Both the position numbers and the translations under genes were made by a program. From Trachelipus rathkii (Eukaryota; Arthropoda; Malacostraca; Isopoda; Trachelipodidae): DNA of 10,000 nt. This document shows positions 1 to 8,698 of this stretch, one piece after another (the stretch's first letter is position 1; every line of letters begins with the position of its first letter). The DNA is taken from the NCBI GenBank assembly GCA_015478945.1, contig JABUQX010130913.1, forward strand, positions 1 to 10,000. Direction: 5' to 3'. A model generated the notes under the pieces. That model saw nothing but the letters and a program-made list of their open reading frames with translations. It had not been told where the DNA came from and did no database searches.

Positions 1-71
1 ATTGTACTTCGTTCAGTTTCAGAATAGGTGTTATCGTTTTCGCATTTATCGTGAAACGCTCCGCGTTTTCA

Positions 72-84
72 TTATATATATATA

Positions 85-127
<43 letters not shown>
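72..127. repeat. (AT)n microsatellite
   Basis: Alternating A and T with one interruption (a CC near 85). This is the first of about ten AT arrays in the window. Confidence 0.95.
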
Positions 128-131
<4 letters not shown>

Positions 132-190
132 CATCAAATTTCACTCGGAGTTCGTTAAGCCTAACATGGTTTTCAGGGCTAATTTGACCT

Positions 191-232
191 TGGCGCTAGG
201 GCACCCCCTTAGGGGTGACCTAGGGTCACCAA
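191..232. other. GC-rich imperfect palindrome with nested hairpins
   Basis: CACCCC at 202-207 pairs with GGGGTG at 212-217 around the loop CTTA. GGTGACC at 214-220 pairs perfectly with GGTCACC at 224-230 around TAG. The two hairpins share bases 214-217 and so exclude each other. The whole block is also a longer imperfect inverted repeat beginning TTGGCG and ending TCACCAA. It stands out as GC-rich in AT-rich DNA. It may be a terminus or 3' stem of an unrecognised mobile element; no function is shown. Confidence 0.6.
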
Positions 233-333
233 AACTCCGCCTATGATCAGCTTATCACATACATAGGTCCCTATTCCATAGGAAGGCAGTAGGCTCATAT
301 ATGACTAATTGTTGTTGTGTTCTCAGCTGTTGG

Positions 334-767
<434 letters not shown>

Positions 768-860
768 TAAATTGTTCATATTTTTTCTAGCTTTGTTATT
801 GTTAGTATTATTATCGCTATTGTTATTAGGTATTTTTTGTTAATAATTTTTTATTACTTT

Positions 861-944
861 TAGTATTAGCATTTAGTATATATATTTTTAGTATTAGCAT
901 TTAGTATATATTTTTTTAGTATTAGCATTTAGTATATATTTTTT
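861..944. repeat. Three-copy 28-bp minisatellite
   Basis: The word TAGTATTAGC occurs at 861, 889 and 917, an exact 28-bp spacing each time. Each copy continues with ATTTAGTATATAT and then a short T run. The copies differ by only a few bases at the T-run junction, so the duplication is recent or homogenised. Confidence 0.9.
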
Positions 945-1010
945 TCAATTTTATATATACATATATATTTTTTTTTATAATCGGTTTGCACTTTTTTCAA
1001 GGGATTTGCA

Positions 1011-1832
1011 ATGGTGAGGTCACGTGTTCGGGGTAGGAAGGGTGTGAGTGGGCGTAGGGGTGGACTTTCTATAGACTTTGCTAATATCCGTGGCCTTCGT
1101 ATTAATCATGAATCTGTTGAACACCACCTTTCGGCCTTTCATCCTAATATTTTACTTCTTTCCGAGACTCAGCTGGCCAAGGATTCCTTCTCTAACAATT
1201 TAAACATCTCTAACTATAATCTATTTTATAATTTCCGACTGAATGGCGGAGTCTGTGCCTACATTAACATAAATACTCCTGTAACACGTCTCGAAAATCT
1301 CGAATCTCCTAATTTCGATGTTCTTTGGCTTAAAATCTTCCCTACTACTACTATTATCTTGTGTTTCTGCTACTGCTCTCCTAATAGAACAGATTTTCCG
1401 ATTCTTTTTAGATATCTTACTACTTCTCACGAGACTGTTACTTCTTCTCATCCAACTGCCGAAGTCCTCTTAGGGGACTTCAACGTACACCACACTGAGT
1501 GGTTGGGCTCCTCTCATACTGATTCAGGTGGGAAGGAGGCCAAAACATTCTGTATTCTTAACGATCTGGAACAGTTGATTAAAGAACCTACACACATCCC
1601 AGATCGTCCTAACCAATTCTTAAACACTCTTGATTTATGCTTCACCACTTCTCCTTCTCGCTACAAATACACCATTTTCCCTCCTATCGGTAATTCTGAC
1701 CACAATCTTGTAGCTCTAAAGTATAACACATCATTTCCAGCAGCTCCGCCCTGCCCTAAGCGAACTTTCTGGCACTTTAATCGGGCTAATTGGGATTCAT
1801 TGGGTCTTTTTCGCAAACTATCGTTGGAATGA
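1011..1832 (+). CDS. LINE endonuclease domain (EEP/APE-like), N-terminal part of the pol ORF
   Basis: An open frame of 273 residues matching the exonuclease-endonuclease-phosphatase fold used by LINEs to nick target DNA. Visible motifs in order: FANIRGL with the metal-site Asn at residue 25, LLLSET with the catalytic Glu at 52, LLGDFN with Asp156 and Asn158, NTLDLCFT around 205-212, and NSDHNLV with the catalytic Asp230-His231 pair. All expected catalytic residues are present. The ATG at 1011 is preceded by an in-frame-looking T-rich leader and followed by a very basic stretch rich in Arg and Gly (residues 2-18), which may bind nucleic acid. The last dozen residues are out of frame: the sequence continues with a better family match (WVFFANYRWN) in the next frame from 1801, so the stop at 1830-1832 is a frameshift product. 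Confidence 0.9.
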   Translation: MVRSRVRGRKGVSGRRGGLSIDFANIRGLRINHESVEHHLSAFHPNILLLSETQLAKDSFSNNLNISNYNLFYNFRLNGGVCAYININTPVTRLENLESPNFDVLWLKIFPTTTIILCFCYCSPNRTDFPILFRYLTTSHETVTSSHPTAEVLLGDFNVHHTEWLGSSHTDSGGKEAKTFCILNDLEQLIKEPTHIPDRPNQFLNTLDLCFTTSPSRYKYTIFPPIGNSDHNLVALKYNTSFPAAPPCPKRTFWHFNRANWDSLGLFRKLSLE

Positions 1833-2538
1833 ATCATGTTTTGTTCCGGAGAACGCCTCTGCTTCTGCTGAAAAAGTAGGGGCCGTGATCACGGATGGGA
1901 TGAACAGGTTCATTCCATCTTCCACTAAATCATTTTCTCCCCATAATCCATGGTTCGATGGCTCTTGTTCTCGTGCCATCCAGGAGCGTGACATTGCGTA
2001 TAGGGCTTGGAAGAACTCTCGTTCTCCTATTACTCTAACTAATTTTCGCTCTGCTCGAAATCGATGTAGGGATATTATTCGACTGGCCAAGCGCGTTGCT
2101 TACACTAAAAGGAAGTGTGGTGCCCTTCTTGATTCTCCTTCACAATAAGAATTTCTGGCCTCTGCCAAAAACATCTCTAATAACTTCTGTAAATCTGCCT
2201 TTCCACCTCTTATTCGTTTTGACGATTCTGTTGCTAGAACTCCATTTGAAAGGCTAATCTCTTTGGCCTTCTTTTTCATCTAATTCTACTCTGGACGATT
2301 CCATCACTCCTCCTGCTCAACCCCTCTCAGGTGTCCAATGTCTCTACCTGTCATTACTCATGATCGGGTACATGAGATACTTGAGATCTATGAACGTCCG
2401 GAAGGCCAGTGGCCCAGATGGCATTCCTCCTCGTGTTTGAGGGGGTGTGCTTCTGAGCTGGCGCCTGTCCTCGTTCAACTCTCCTATGCCTTAACATAAT
2501 ACTTTTCCTCAATGCTGGAAGCGCGCTTTTATCCGTAA
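1801..2538 (+). pseudogene. LINE linker between endonuclease and RT, frameshifted
   Basis: From 1801 the frame encodes WVFFANYRWNESC and stays open to a TAA at 2146-2148, then continues with family-like EFLASAKNISNNF to about 2280. Around 2393 another frame gives NVRKASGPDGIPPRV, the conserved segment just before the RT fingers in this LINE group. After an apparent single T lost from a T run near 2437, a third frame gives GCASELAPVLVQLS. The stop at 2536 and a small deletion in CWKRAFIR...KKG precede the RT core. The order and spacing of these pieces match one continuous ancestral protein. Confidence 0.8.
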
Positions 2539-3306
2539 AAAGGTAGCCGCTCTGATCCTTCCAATTATCGACCTATTGCCTTAACTTGTATTCTATCTAA
2601 AGTCTTTGAAACTCTCCTTAACTCTCATTTCCTCGATCATATAGAATCTCATTCCCTTCTTTCAGATCGTCAGTATGGCTTTCGACGTTCAAGATCAACT
2701 GGTGATATCCTTTCCTATCTCACTGATCTATGGTCTTCTGCCCTTAAGGATCATGGGGAGTCTTGTGTGGTAGCACTTGACATATCTAAAGCTTTTGACA
2801 GGGTATGGCATGCATCGCTACTCTCTAAGCTACCTTCCTTTGGATTTCCTCCTTCGCTTTGCTTACTCTTGTCTAGCTTTCTTTCAGATCGTTCCATTTC
2901 AGCTCTTGTTGATGGAGCAACCTCTTCCTCCTTTCTTATTAATTGTGGTGTTCCTCAGGGTTCTGTTTTATCTCCAACTTTATTCCTACTTTTCATCAAC
3001 GATCTTCTTAGCTACACTTCTAACTCTGTTCACTCTTATGCCGATGACTCAACTCTCCATTCTTCCACTCATTTTAATTGTGCTCCCTCGTTTGTATCTA
3101 GAGTTGCCTCTCGTCTACAGCTTTCCGATTCAATTCTTGCCGATTTGGTCGGAATTTCTCAGTGGGGTAACCGTAATCTTGTGAAGTTCAACTCCTTGAA
3201 AACTCAACTTCTTCATATCTCCCTCTCTAAAATACCTCCCAACTTTCCTATCCCTTTTGACAGCTCTAATGTCTTACCGGAAAACAACTTAACATTCTTG
3301 GACTAA
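2539..3306 (+). CDS. LINE reverse transcriptase domain, open core fragment
   Basis: A frame of 255 codons open between a TAA at 2536 and a TAA at 3304. It has no natural ATG at its start because it is an internal part of a larger polyprotein. RT motifs in order: SDPSNYRPIAL, DRQYGFRRSRST, VALDISKAFDRVWH with the first catalytic Asp at 2779-2781, NCGVPQGSVLSP (motif B), and YADDST with the catalytic Asp pair at 3043-3048 (motif C), then NRNLVKFNSLKTQLL (motifs D/E). The catalytic triad is intact. The enzyme copies element RNA into DNA at a nicked chromosomal site. The end at LTFLD is a frameshift: one missing G in the GG run near 3300 would join it to the LGLNINSELSW segment. Confidence 0.93.
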   Translation, partial: KGSRSDPSNYRPIALTCILSKVFETLLNSHFLDHIESHSLLSDRQYGFRRSRSTGDILSYLTDLWSSALKDHGESCVVALDISKAFDRVWHASLLSKLPSFGFPPSLCLLLSSFLSDRSISALVDGATSSSFLINCGVPQGSVLSPTLFLLFINDLLSYTSNSVHSYADDSTLHSSTHFNCAPSFVSRVASRLQLSDSILADLVGISQWGNRNLVKFNSLKTQLLHISLSKIPPNFPIPFDSSNVLPENNLTFLD

Positions 3307-3864
3307 ACATAAATAGTGAATTGTCTTGGAGACCTCACATCACATCAGGTTGCTAAAATTGCCTCAAAAAAGCTGGGAATTCTGTATCAGATTGCGTGAA
3401 TTTTTCTTCTGCTCAGATACTCAAGTTATATAACTGATTCGCCCCCGCATGGAATACTGTTTCCTCATTTGGGGTGGATCCGGTTCCACACCCTTCTTTT
3501 GGATAGAGTTGAAGCTAAGGCTAAAGGACTTATAAACTGTCCCATACTCTCTAGCTCCCTTGACCCTCTTTCTCTGCGTCATGACGTAGTGCTCTATCTC
3601 TTTCTATAGGTATTACAACGGCAGGTGCTCTATGAAATTGACCTCTCTGGCATTCTCCCTTACTCGTCGCCTACGTAACACAAAAAGTTTTATTCTCTCA
3701 TGAAAAATTGTGTGAGGAACTCAAGGATCACTCGTTATGGTACCTCCTTCTTTCCAGCCACATCTATTTTGTGGAACTCCTTGCCTTCTTTTATTTTCCC
3801 CGCAATGTTTAATCTTCCTCTATTTAAGTCCCGCGTCTGCGCCCACCTGAGGGAATTGCGTTAG
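3291..3864 (+). pseudogene. LINE C-terminal region after the RT, frameshifted
   Basis: Pieces in different frames rebuild the post-RT region typical of this LINE group. They are NILGLNINSELSWRPHI (from 3291), VAKIASKKLGILYQ (from 3349), RPRMEYCFLIWGGS (from 3440), LLDRVEAKAKGLINCP (from 3496), and RYGTSFFPATSILWNSLPS near 3733 running to LFKSRVCAHLREL and a TAG at 3862-3864. The last piece is back in the RT frame, which supports 3864 as the true end of the ancestral ORF. No RNase H motifs are visible. Confidence 0.82.
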
Positions 3865-4371
<507 letters not shown>

Positions 4372-4751
4372 TATTTGTATTTTGGTAGGGCTCACAATAT
4401 ATTCTTGAAATTATTCTTTTTAAATAATATTTCAAATTTAGATATACTTTTCAAAAATACTTATAAAATATATGAGTTAATCCTAGATTGCATTTTCTGT
4501 AAAATCAGAGAAAACGAATTCATATTCATATTCGTGGATTAGCTTTTTTTTCTATCAATTCATTTGGAGCAAAATGCAGTTTTATTTTACCATTCTTCAT
4601 TTGTATTTCACATCATAATAGGTACTAAATAATGTAAATTCTAGTGTAATATAGTATTTTTATGGTATTTTATGTAATATTTTATATCTTATTTATGTAA
4701 ATAACTTGTATTTTGGTAAACACATATAAAATATGATATTGGCGCTATTTT
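4372..4751. other. AT-rich unique DNA, no gene seen
   Basis: Irregular AT-rich sequence with many stops in all frames. The 13-mer TTGTATTTTGGTA occurs near both ends, at 4375 and 4706. No RNA gene or protein similarity recognised. Confidence 0.5.
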
Positions 4752-4817
4752 TGCTAACTCTCTCTCTCTCTCTCTCTCTCTCGACTTAGAGGAAACTTAA
4801 CTCAGTTGCAGGTAAGC
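4752..4817 (+). other. Possible 22-nt microexon with consensus splice sites
   Basis: A branch-point-like TGCTAAC at 4752-4758 is followed by a (CT)n pyrimidine tract to 4782 and the acceptor CGACTTAG ending at 4789. A 22-base segment (4790-4811) then ends in GCAG directly before the donor GTAAGC at 4812-4817. Branch-to-acceptor spacing is about 32 bases, which is normal. The segment is open in two of three frames. The (CT)n tract is also simply a microsatellite, so the arrangement may be fortuitous. No flanking exon is recognised in the window. Confidence 0.25.
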
Positions 4818-5227
4818 GAGACGTATATGTATAATAAAAAATGTATAAATATTATTGCGCATAATTGTAGGTCAGCGACTCGTTTGAATATAATCCGAAT
4901 GTAAATCTTAATAAATAACCAAAAATAAAGTTGTTTCTTCTCTCCCGCTATAAAGATAATTATGTAGAGTTCCAACGACTTATATGGCTGGTTCATTAGC
5001 CTCGAAGTACCAATCAAAGCGTAACCATATAGCTTCCTGTTGGTGAAGAAGGCGGCTTCAACAGTGAAAGGGGGAATCCCGAGTACCTGTAAATACTTAG
5101 GCTCCTCAACGTTTAAACTAAGACTAATACGAAGAGATATCAAAGAACAACCATCAACTACTACCCTTGAGAGGAGGAACAAGCAGAAGAGATAACTACA
5201 AGCCTCTACACCAACAAGACCTGCCAA
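4802..5227 (-). CDS. Unrecognised minus-strand ORF, 141 codons
   Basis: Open from an ATG at 5227 down to a stop near 4802. The N-terminal half, roughly residues 1-90, looks of mixed composition and protein-like, with KYLQVLGIPPFTVEAAFF and a hydrophobic start. The rest is Ile-, Tyr- and Leu-rich, as expected from AT-rich noncoding DNA. The plus strand is also partly open over the same bases (LVKKAASTVKGGIPSTCKYL), so strand choice is unsure. I recognise no family. It may be a transposon fragment, part of a host exon, or chance. Confidence 0.15.
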   Translation of the reverse strand: MAGLVGVEACSYLFCLFLLSRVVVDGCSLISLRISLSLNVEEPKYLQVLGIPPFTVEAAFFTNRKLYGYALIGTSRLMNQPYKSLELYIIIFIAGEKKQLYFWLFIKIYIRIIFKRVADLQLCAIIFIHFLLYIYVSLTCN

Positions 5228-5280
5228 TGGAGGAAAAGAGATAACTCTAACACTACCACAAAAGAATGGCCTCTTCTCTG

Positions 5281-5286
5281 ATATTA

Positions 5287-5366
<80 letters not shown>

Positions 5367-5605
5367 TAATAATATATAATAATAATATATAATATATATA
5401 TGTATATTAATATATATAATAATAATATATATATATATAATAATATATATATATAATATAATATAATAATAATATATGTAATAATAACTTATATATAATA
5501 TATATATATAATAATAATATAATAATATATATAATAATAATAATAATATATATATAATATCTGGATAATAATAATAATAATAATACGTATAATAATAATA
5601 ATAAT

Positions 5606-5636
<31 letters not shown>

Positions 5637-5702
5637 ATAATATATATTATATATATATATATATGTATACAACAACAAATAATATGTATATATATATATA
5701 TA
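5281..5702. repeat. Compound AT / AAT microsatellite
   Basis: Alternating TA tracts mixed with TAA repeats on the plus strand, with a few interruptions such as TCTGGA near 5560, ACGTAT near 5584 and ACAACAACAAAT near 5669. Long Tyr-Ile frames here are artefacts. Confidence 0.96.
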
Positions 5703-6800
5703 TGGAGGGCTACCCAAACTTTGGGGAAATTTGAACAACCTGAGAGAACTGGATGAAGTATGCCCTTCTGCCGCTAGATGTGGAGAACAGTATGCTTTGT
5801 GAATCAGTGTGACATCAGCCACCTACCTGATAGTATGCGTTTTTTTTTAATTAACCGATATGACAGATTTTAACGAGCAAAGAATATGTATTAAATTTTG
5901 TTTCAAACTTAAAAAAATAAACAGCTGCAGAAACCAATTGTGTGCTACAGGAAGCTTTTAGATATAATGGAATGAGCAAAAGCAAAACCTGTTTATGGCA
6001 CAAACGCCTCAAGTATGGACAAACAGCTGTTGATGACGATGAGCGCTCAGGACAACCATCAGTAAAGAAAACGTTGGAAACCATAGCAAGAGTTCACGAG
6101 ACTATCCTTACAGACCGTTGACGAAGTATCCACGCTGCTTGTGAGGTAGTAGGACTATAATACGGGACTATTTAACGCATTTTGTTGGACGTTTTGAAAT
6201 GAAACGCATTTCAACGAAATTTGTGCCAAGACTGCTGAGCAAAGAACAGAGAAGGTCAATCGCGTTTCTGTCTGTACGGAACTCAAGCAACAAGTCAGTG
6301 ATAATCCTAACTTCATCTCCAATATAATAAGTGGTGATGAATCATGGGTTTTACATTCTTTTTCTTCATTTCTATATGTTTCAAAGAAATTCTAGATTTC
6401 CAGTAAATTAATCCTGATACTAAGTAGCAGTTGTCCCAATGGAAGTTGCTAAATTCAACGCTGCCGAAATAAGAGCATCAAGTTCGCAGCAATGTCAAGT
6501 CCATGCTGATCGTTTTTTCCGACATTTACGGGATTGTCAATCCACAAGGAAATCTTACCTCCTGGTCAAACCGTCAATATCAACTTAAACTGTGAGGTTT
6601 TAAAGCGGATGAGGAAGGGTATTTGGTCCAAACATCCAGACAAGGGGGAGAAAAACAATTGGTTTCTTCACCATTACAATGCTTCCGCTCATGCATCACT
6701 CATTTGTCGATAATTTCTGACTTCCAAAAATATTACTGTGATTTCACACACCCCTATTCCCGACCTCTGCCCTCTGTGACTTTTTTTATTTCCGAATATA
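5703..6800 (+). mobile_element. Defective mariner (Tc1/mariner superfamily), 3'-truncated
   Basis: The likely 5' end is GGAGGGCTACCCAAAC next to the (TA)n array, which would supply the TA target site. CCCAAACTTTGGG at 5713-5725 is a perfect 13-bp palindrome in that end. An untranslated leader runs to an ATG at 5860, followed by a mariner transposase with many breaks. Recognisable coding ends near 6797 at the equivalent of the third catalytic site, and AT repeat replaces the rest. Complete mariners are about 1.25-1.3 kb and have a matching inverted terminal repeat at the other end. None is seen here, so the last roughly 60-70 codons and the 3' terminus are missing. The element cannot move by itself and cannot be mobilised normally without its second end. 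Confidence 0.88.
5860..6800 (+). pseudogene. Mariner transposase pseudogene (D,D34D type)
   Basis: The frame starts at ATG 5860 with MTDFNEQRICIKFCFKLKK, a characteristic N terminus of this mariner group. A shift in an A7 run near 5911-5917 leads to TAAETNCVLQEAFRYNGMSK and then WHKRLKYG, DDDERSGQPS (end of the helix-turn-helix DNA-binding region). Stops at 6119, 6158 and later interrupt the linker. The first catalytic block reads ISGDESWV with Asp at 6336-6338. About 50 extra bases separate it from NPDTK at 6410. VRSNVKSMLIVFSDIYGIV and PPGQTVN follow. The second catalytic block reads HHYNASAH, with Tyr (6675-6677) replacing the catalytic Asp. The third block region (PDLCPL, with a nearby out-of-frame TGTGAC) is frameshifted. 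Substitution stops and a lost catalytic residue mean a genuinely dead copy. Confidence 0.9.
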
Positions 6801-6989
6801 GTAGTATATATATATATTAAGTATATAGTTATGTTGTTATATATAGCAGAAGAGTATATATATATATATATATATATGTTATAAATATATACATATATAT
6901 ATAAGGTTATACATATAGTATATATACATATATATACATATATATATGTTTATATATATATAGTATATATATAGTATATATGTTGTTAC

Positions 6990-7023
<34 letters not shown>

Positions 7024-7040
7024 GTATATATATAAATATA

Positions 7041-7081
<41 letters not shown>

Positions 7082-7086
7082 TAGCA

Positions 7087-7144
<58 letters not shown>
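6801..7144. repeat. Interrupted (AT)n array
   Basis: TA tracts broken by short recurring words: GTTGTTA, AAGGTTA, AGCAG and GTAGTA. The two final tracts (about 7036-7078 and 7088-7144) are nearly pure. It replaces the missing 3' end of the mariner. Confidence 0.95.
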
Positions 7145-7146
<2 letters not shown>

Positions 7147-7599
7147 TATAATTTTAAATGGAAAATCACGAATGAAAATAATTTTTTAAACCTTCGAGCC
7201 ATCGAAGCGATTCGATCCATTGGATACGTTCACGGAAATTAGATTATCGATAGAGAAACAAAGACCGTTACGATCTCCGCTCTTAATTAAAAAATTTTCC
7301 AATACCTTCAATGACCTTTTTCTCAAAAATAATGTTAAGTTACATTGAGATAATATTTAAGCTATTAATATATAGAAAAATTATACTTTCTTTTTGTTCG
7401 ATTTTATTTAAGCCGAAATTATGATCCACAAAATAAACAAAATTTGGGCTCAGCATTTCCTCGGTCAACACTCATGCCTTGTGCAACTACATCATAATCT
7501 ATTTACATATATTGTTGGGTTGGTTACTAAGCATGTTGTTGCAAAGGTAGCAAAGTACATACAGTTGCTGTTATATTGGTTAAGGTTGTTAGCAGCAGC
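7145..7599. other. Unique AT-rich DNA, no gene recognised
   Basis: Irregular sequence with a small hairpin ATCGAA-GCGA-TTCGAT at 7201-7216. A 67-codon plus-strand frame from 7421 runs into the next AT repeat. It starts MIHKINKIWAQHFLGQHSC and resembles nothing I know, so I do not call it a gene. Confidence 0.4.
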
Positions 7600-7793
7600 A
7601 TATATACTATATATATATATATGAACATGTTATATATATATGTTAAGTATATTGTTATATATATGTTAATATATATATATTGTTGTTATTAGTTATATAT
7701 AGCATAGCATAGCAGTTATTTAAGGTTACTATATAAGGTTGTTATTGTTATATATATATATTATTATATATATATATTATATATATATATATA
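7600..7793. repeat. Interrupted AT-rich repeat
   Basis: TA tracts with TTGTTATTAGTTA, AGCATAGCATAGCAG and AAGGTTA interruptions, the same kind of words as in the array ending at 7144. Confidence 0.9.
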
Positions 7794-7950
7794 AAAATAG
7801 CTAATCGTACTCCTGCTATATTTGAGCTATTTTTTTATTATATTTTTTTTAAAAGCAGTGTATGTTATATTTCAGTGAAATCCTTTGCAAGAATAATCTT
7901 ATGTGGTTCAGTGTAAATTCGGTATTAAAAATTGTTGATTAAAAGTGTGA

Positions 7951-8190
7951 CACGTTTATTGGAAAGGAATTATACAAAATTTAGTCGACATTTTGCAATC
8001 ATTTAGAGTGAGTAATATTTTAGAACAAGCTTATCCAAACCTCCCTCTTAAAAAACCTTCCCTCTCAAATTTAGGATTTTTGAGATGTGTCATTAAACAA
8101 AGCAGAGAATTATCTTCTCCAAAATTGAACGACGTCCAAAAATTAAAGCACCTTTATTTATTTTTAGAAGAAAGTTATAAACTGACATAG
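7951..8190 (+). other. Short unrecognised open frame
   Basis: The frame is open for 79 codons after a TGA at 7948 and ends with TAG at 8188-8190; the only internal starts are non-ATG, and the obvious one is TTG at 7993. Composition is mixed (RCVIKQSRELSSPKLNDVQK, KLKHLYLFLEESYKL) and less repeat-like than other AT-rich frames here. That is compatible with an internal exon or transposon fragment. No family recognised and no clear splice sites located. Confidence 0.18.
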
Positions 8191-8434
8191 ACCTAATAAT
8201 GATAAATTTAAGATGAAAGTTATATGACTTCTCTTATTTTCTTTTTAATTTTAATTTTAATTTCTGGTATAACCTAATCTAGATTGCAGAAATTTAGCTT
8301 CCAACACGTTTAACACGAATTAAAAGGTTTCTTTTTCTTTTGAAATAAATTAGTATCACATATTTTTGTGAGGGAGAATAATTTATATGTCAACATTTAA
8401 AGAAAAATTACTTTATAACAAATGATGCACCATT
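8191..8434. other. AT-rich spacer, nothing recognised
   Basis: Contains a short TTTTAA repeat near 8243-8262 and no credible reading frame or RNA gene. Confidence 0.5.
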
Positions 8435-8444
8435 TGCGCGCGTG

Positions 8445-8518
<74 letters not shown>

Positions 8519-8614
8519 AGCACCTTTCAGCACAAACACGCACACATGCACACCCTCCAACTCACAAACACACATACACACTCCTATACACTCACACACC
8601 ACAACACACACACA

Positions 8615-8628
<14 letters not shown>
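8435..8628. repeat. (CA)n microsatellite with GC-alternating leader, then degenerate CA
   Basis: TGCGCGCGTGCACG at 8435-8448 leads into a pure (CA)n array to about 8516. A degenerate CA-rich region follows to 8628 with CACAAACAC and CACTC variants. From 8435 to 8518 purines and pyrimidines alternate without a break. His-Thr frames on the plus strand and Cys-Val frames on the minus strand are artefacts. Confidence 0.96.
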
Positions 8629-8645
<17 letters not shown>

Positions 8646-8656
8646 GGCAAGATATA

Positions 8657-8698
<42 letters not shown>

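Noticed and set aside
191..232. Rho-independent terminator or bacterial operator
   Set aside because: The hairpin is GC-rich, but the context is eukaryotic repeat DNA with no upstream gene.
861..944. CRISPR array
   Set aside because: Units are head-to-tail with no unique spacers between them; it is a minisatellite.
1221..2090. Minus-strand frames inside the LINE
   Set aside because: They are antisense shadows of the endonuclease and linker coding, which carry clear family motifs on the plus strand.
2777..3184. Second plus-strand frame overlapping the RT
   Set aside because: It is a Leu-rich shadow; the other frame holds all RT motifs including YADD.
5253..5822. A 189-codon minus-strand frame
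   Set aside because: Its first 40 residues are the antisense of the mariner leader and the rest is Tyr-Ile from the microsatellite.
5851..6084. 77-codon minus-strand frame
   Set aside because: Antisense to the recognisable mariner transposase N terminus.
7201..7216. ATCGAA-GCGA-TTCGAT hairpin as a structured RNA
   Set aside because: A six-pair stem with a GNRA-type loop is small enough to arise by chance and has no supporting flanking structure.
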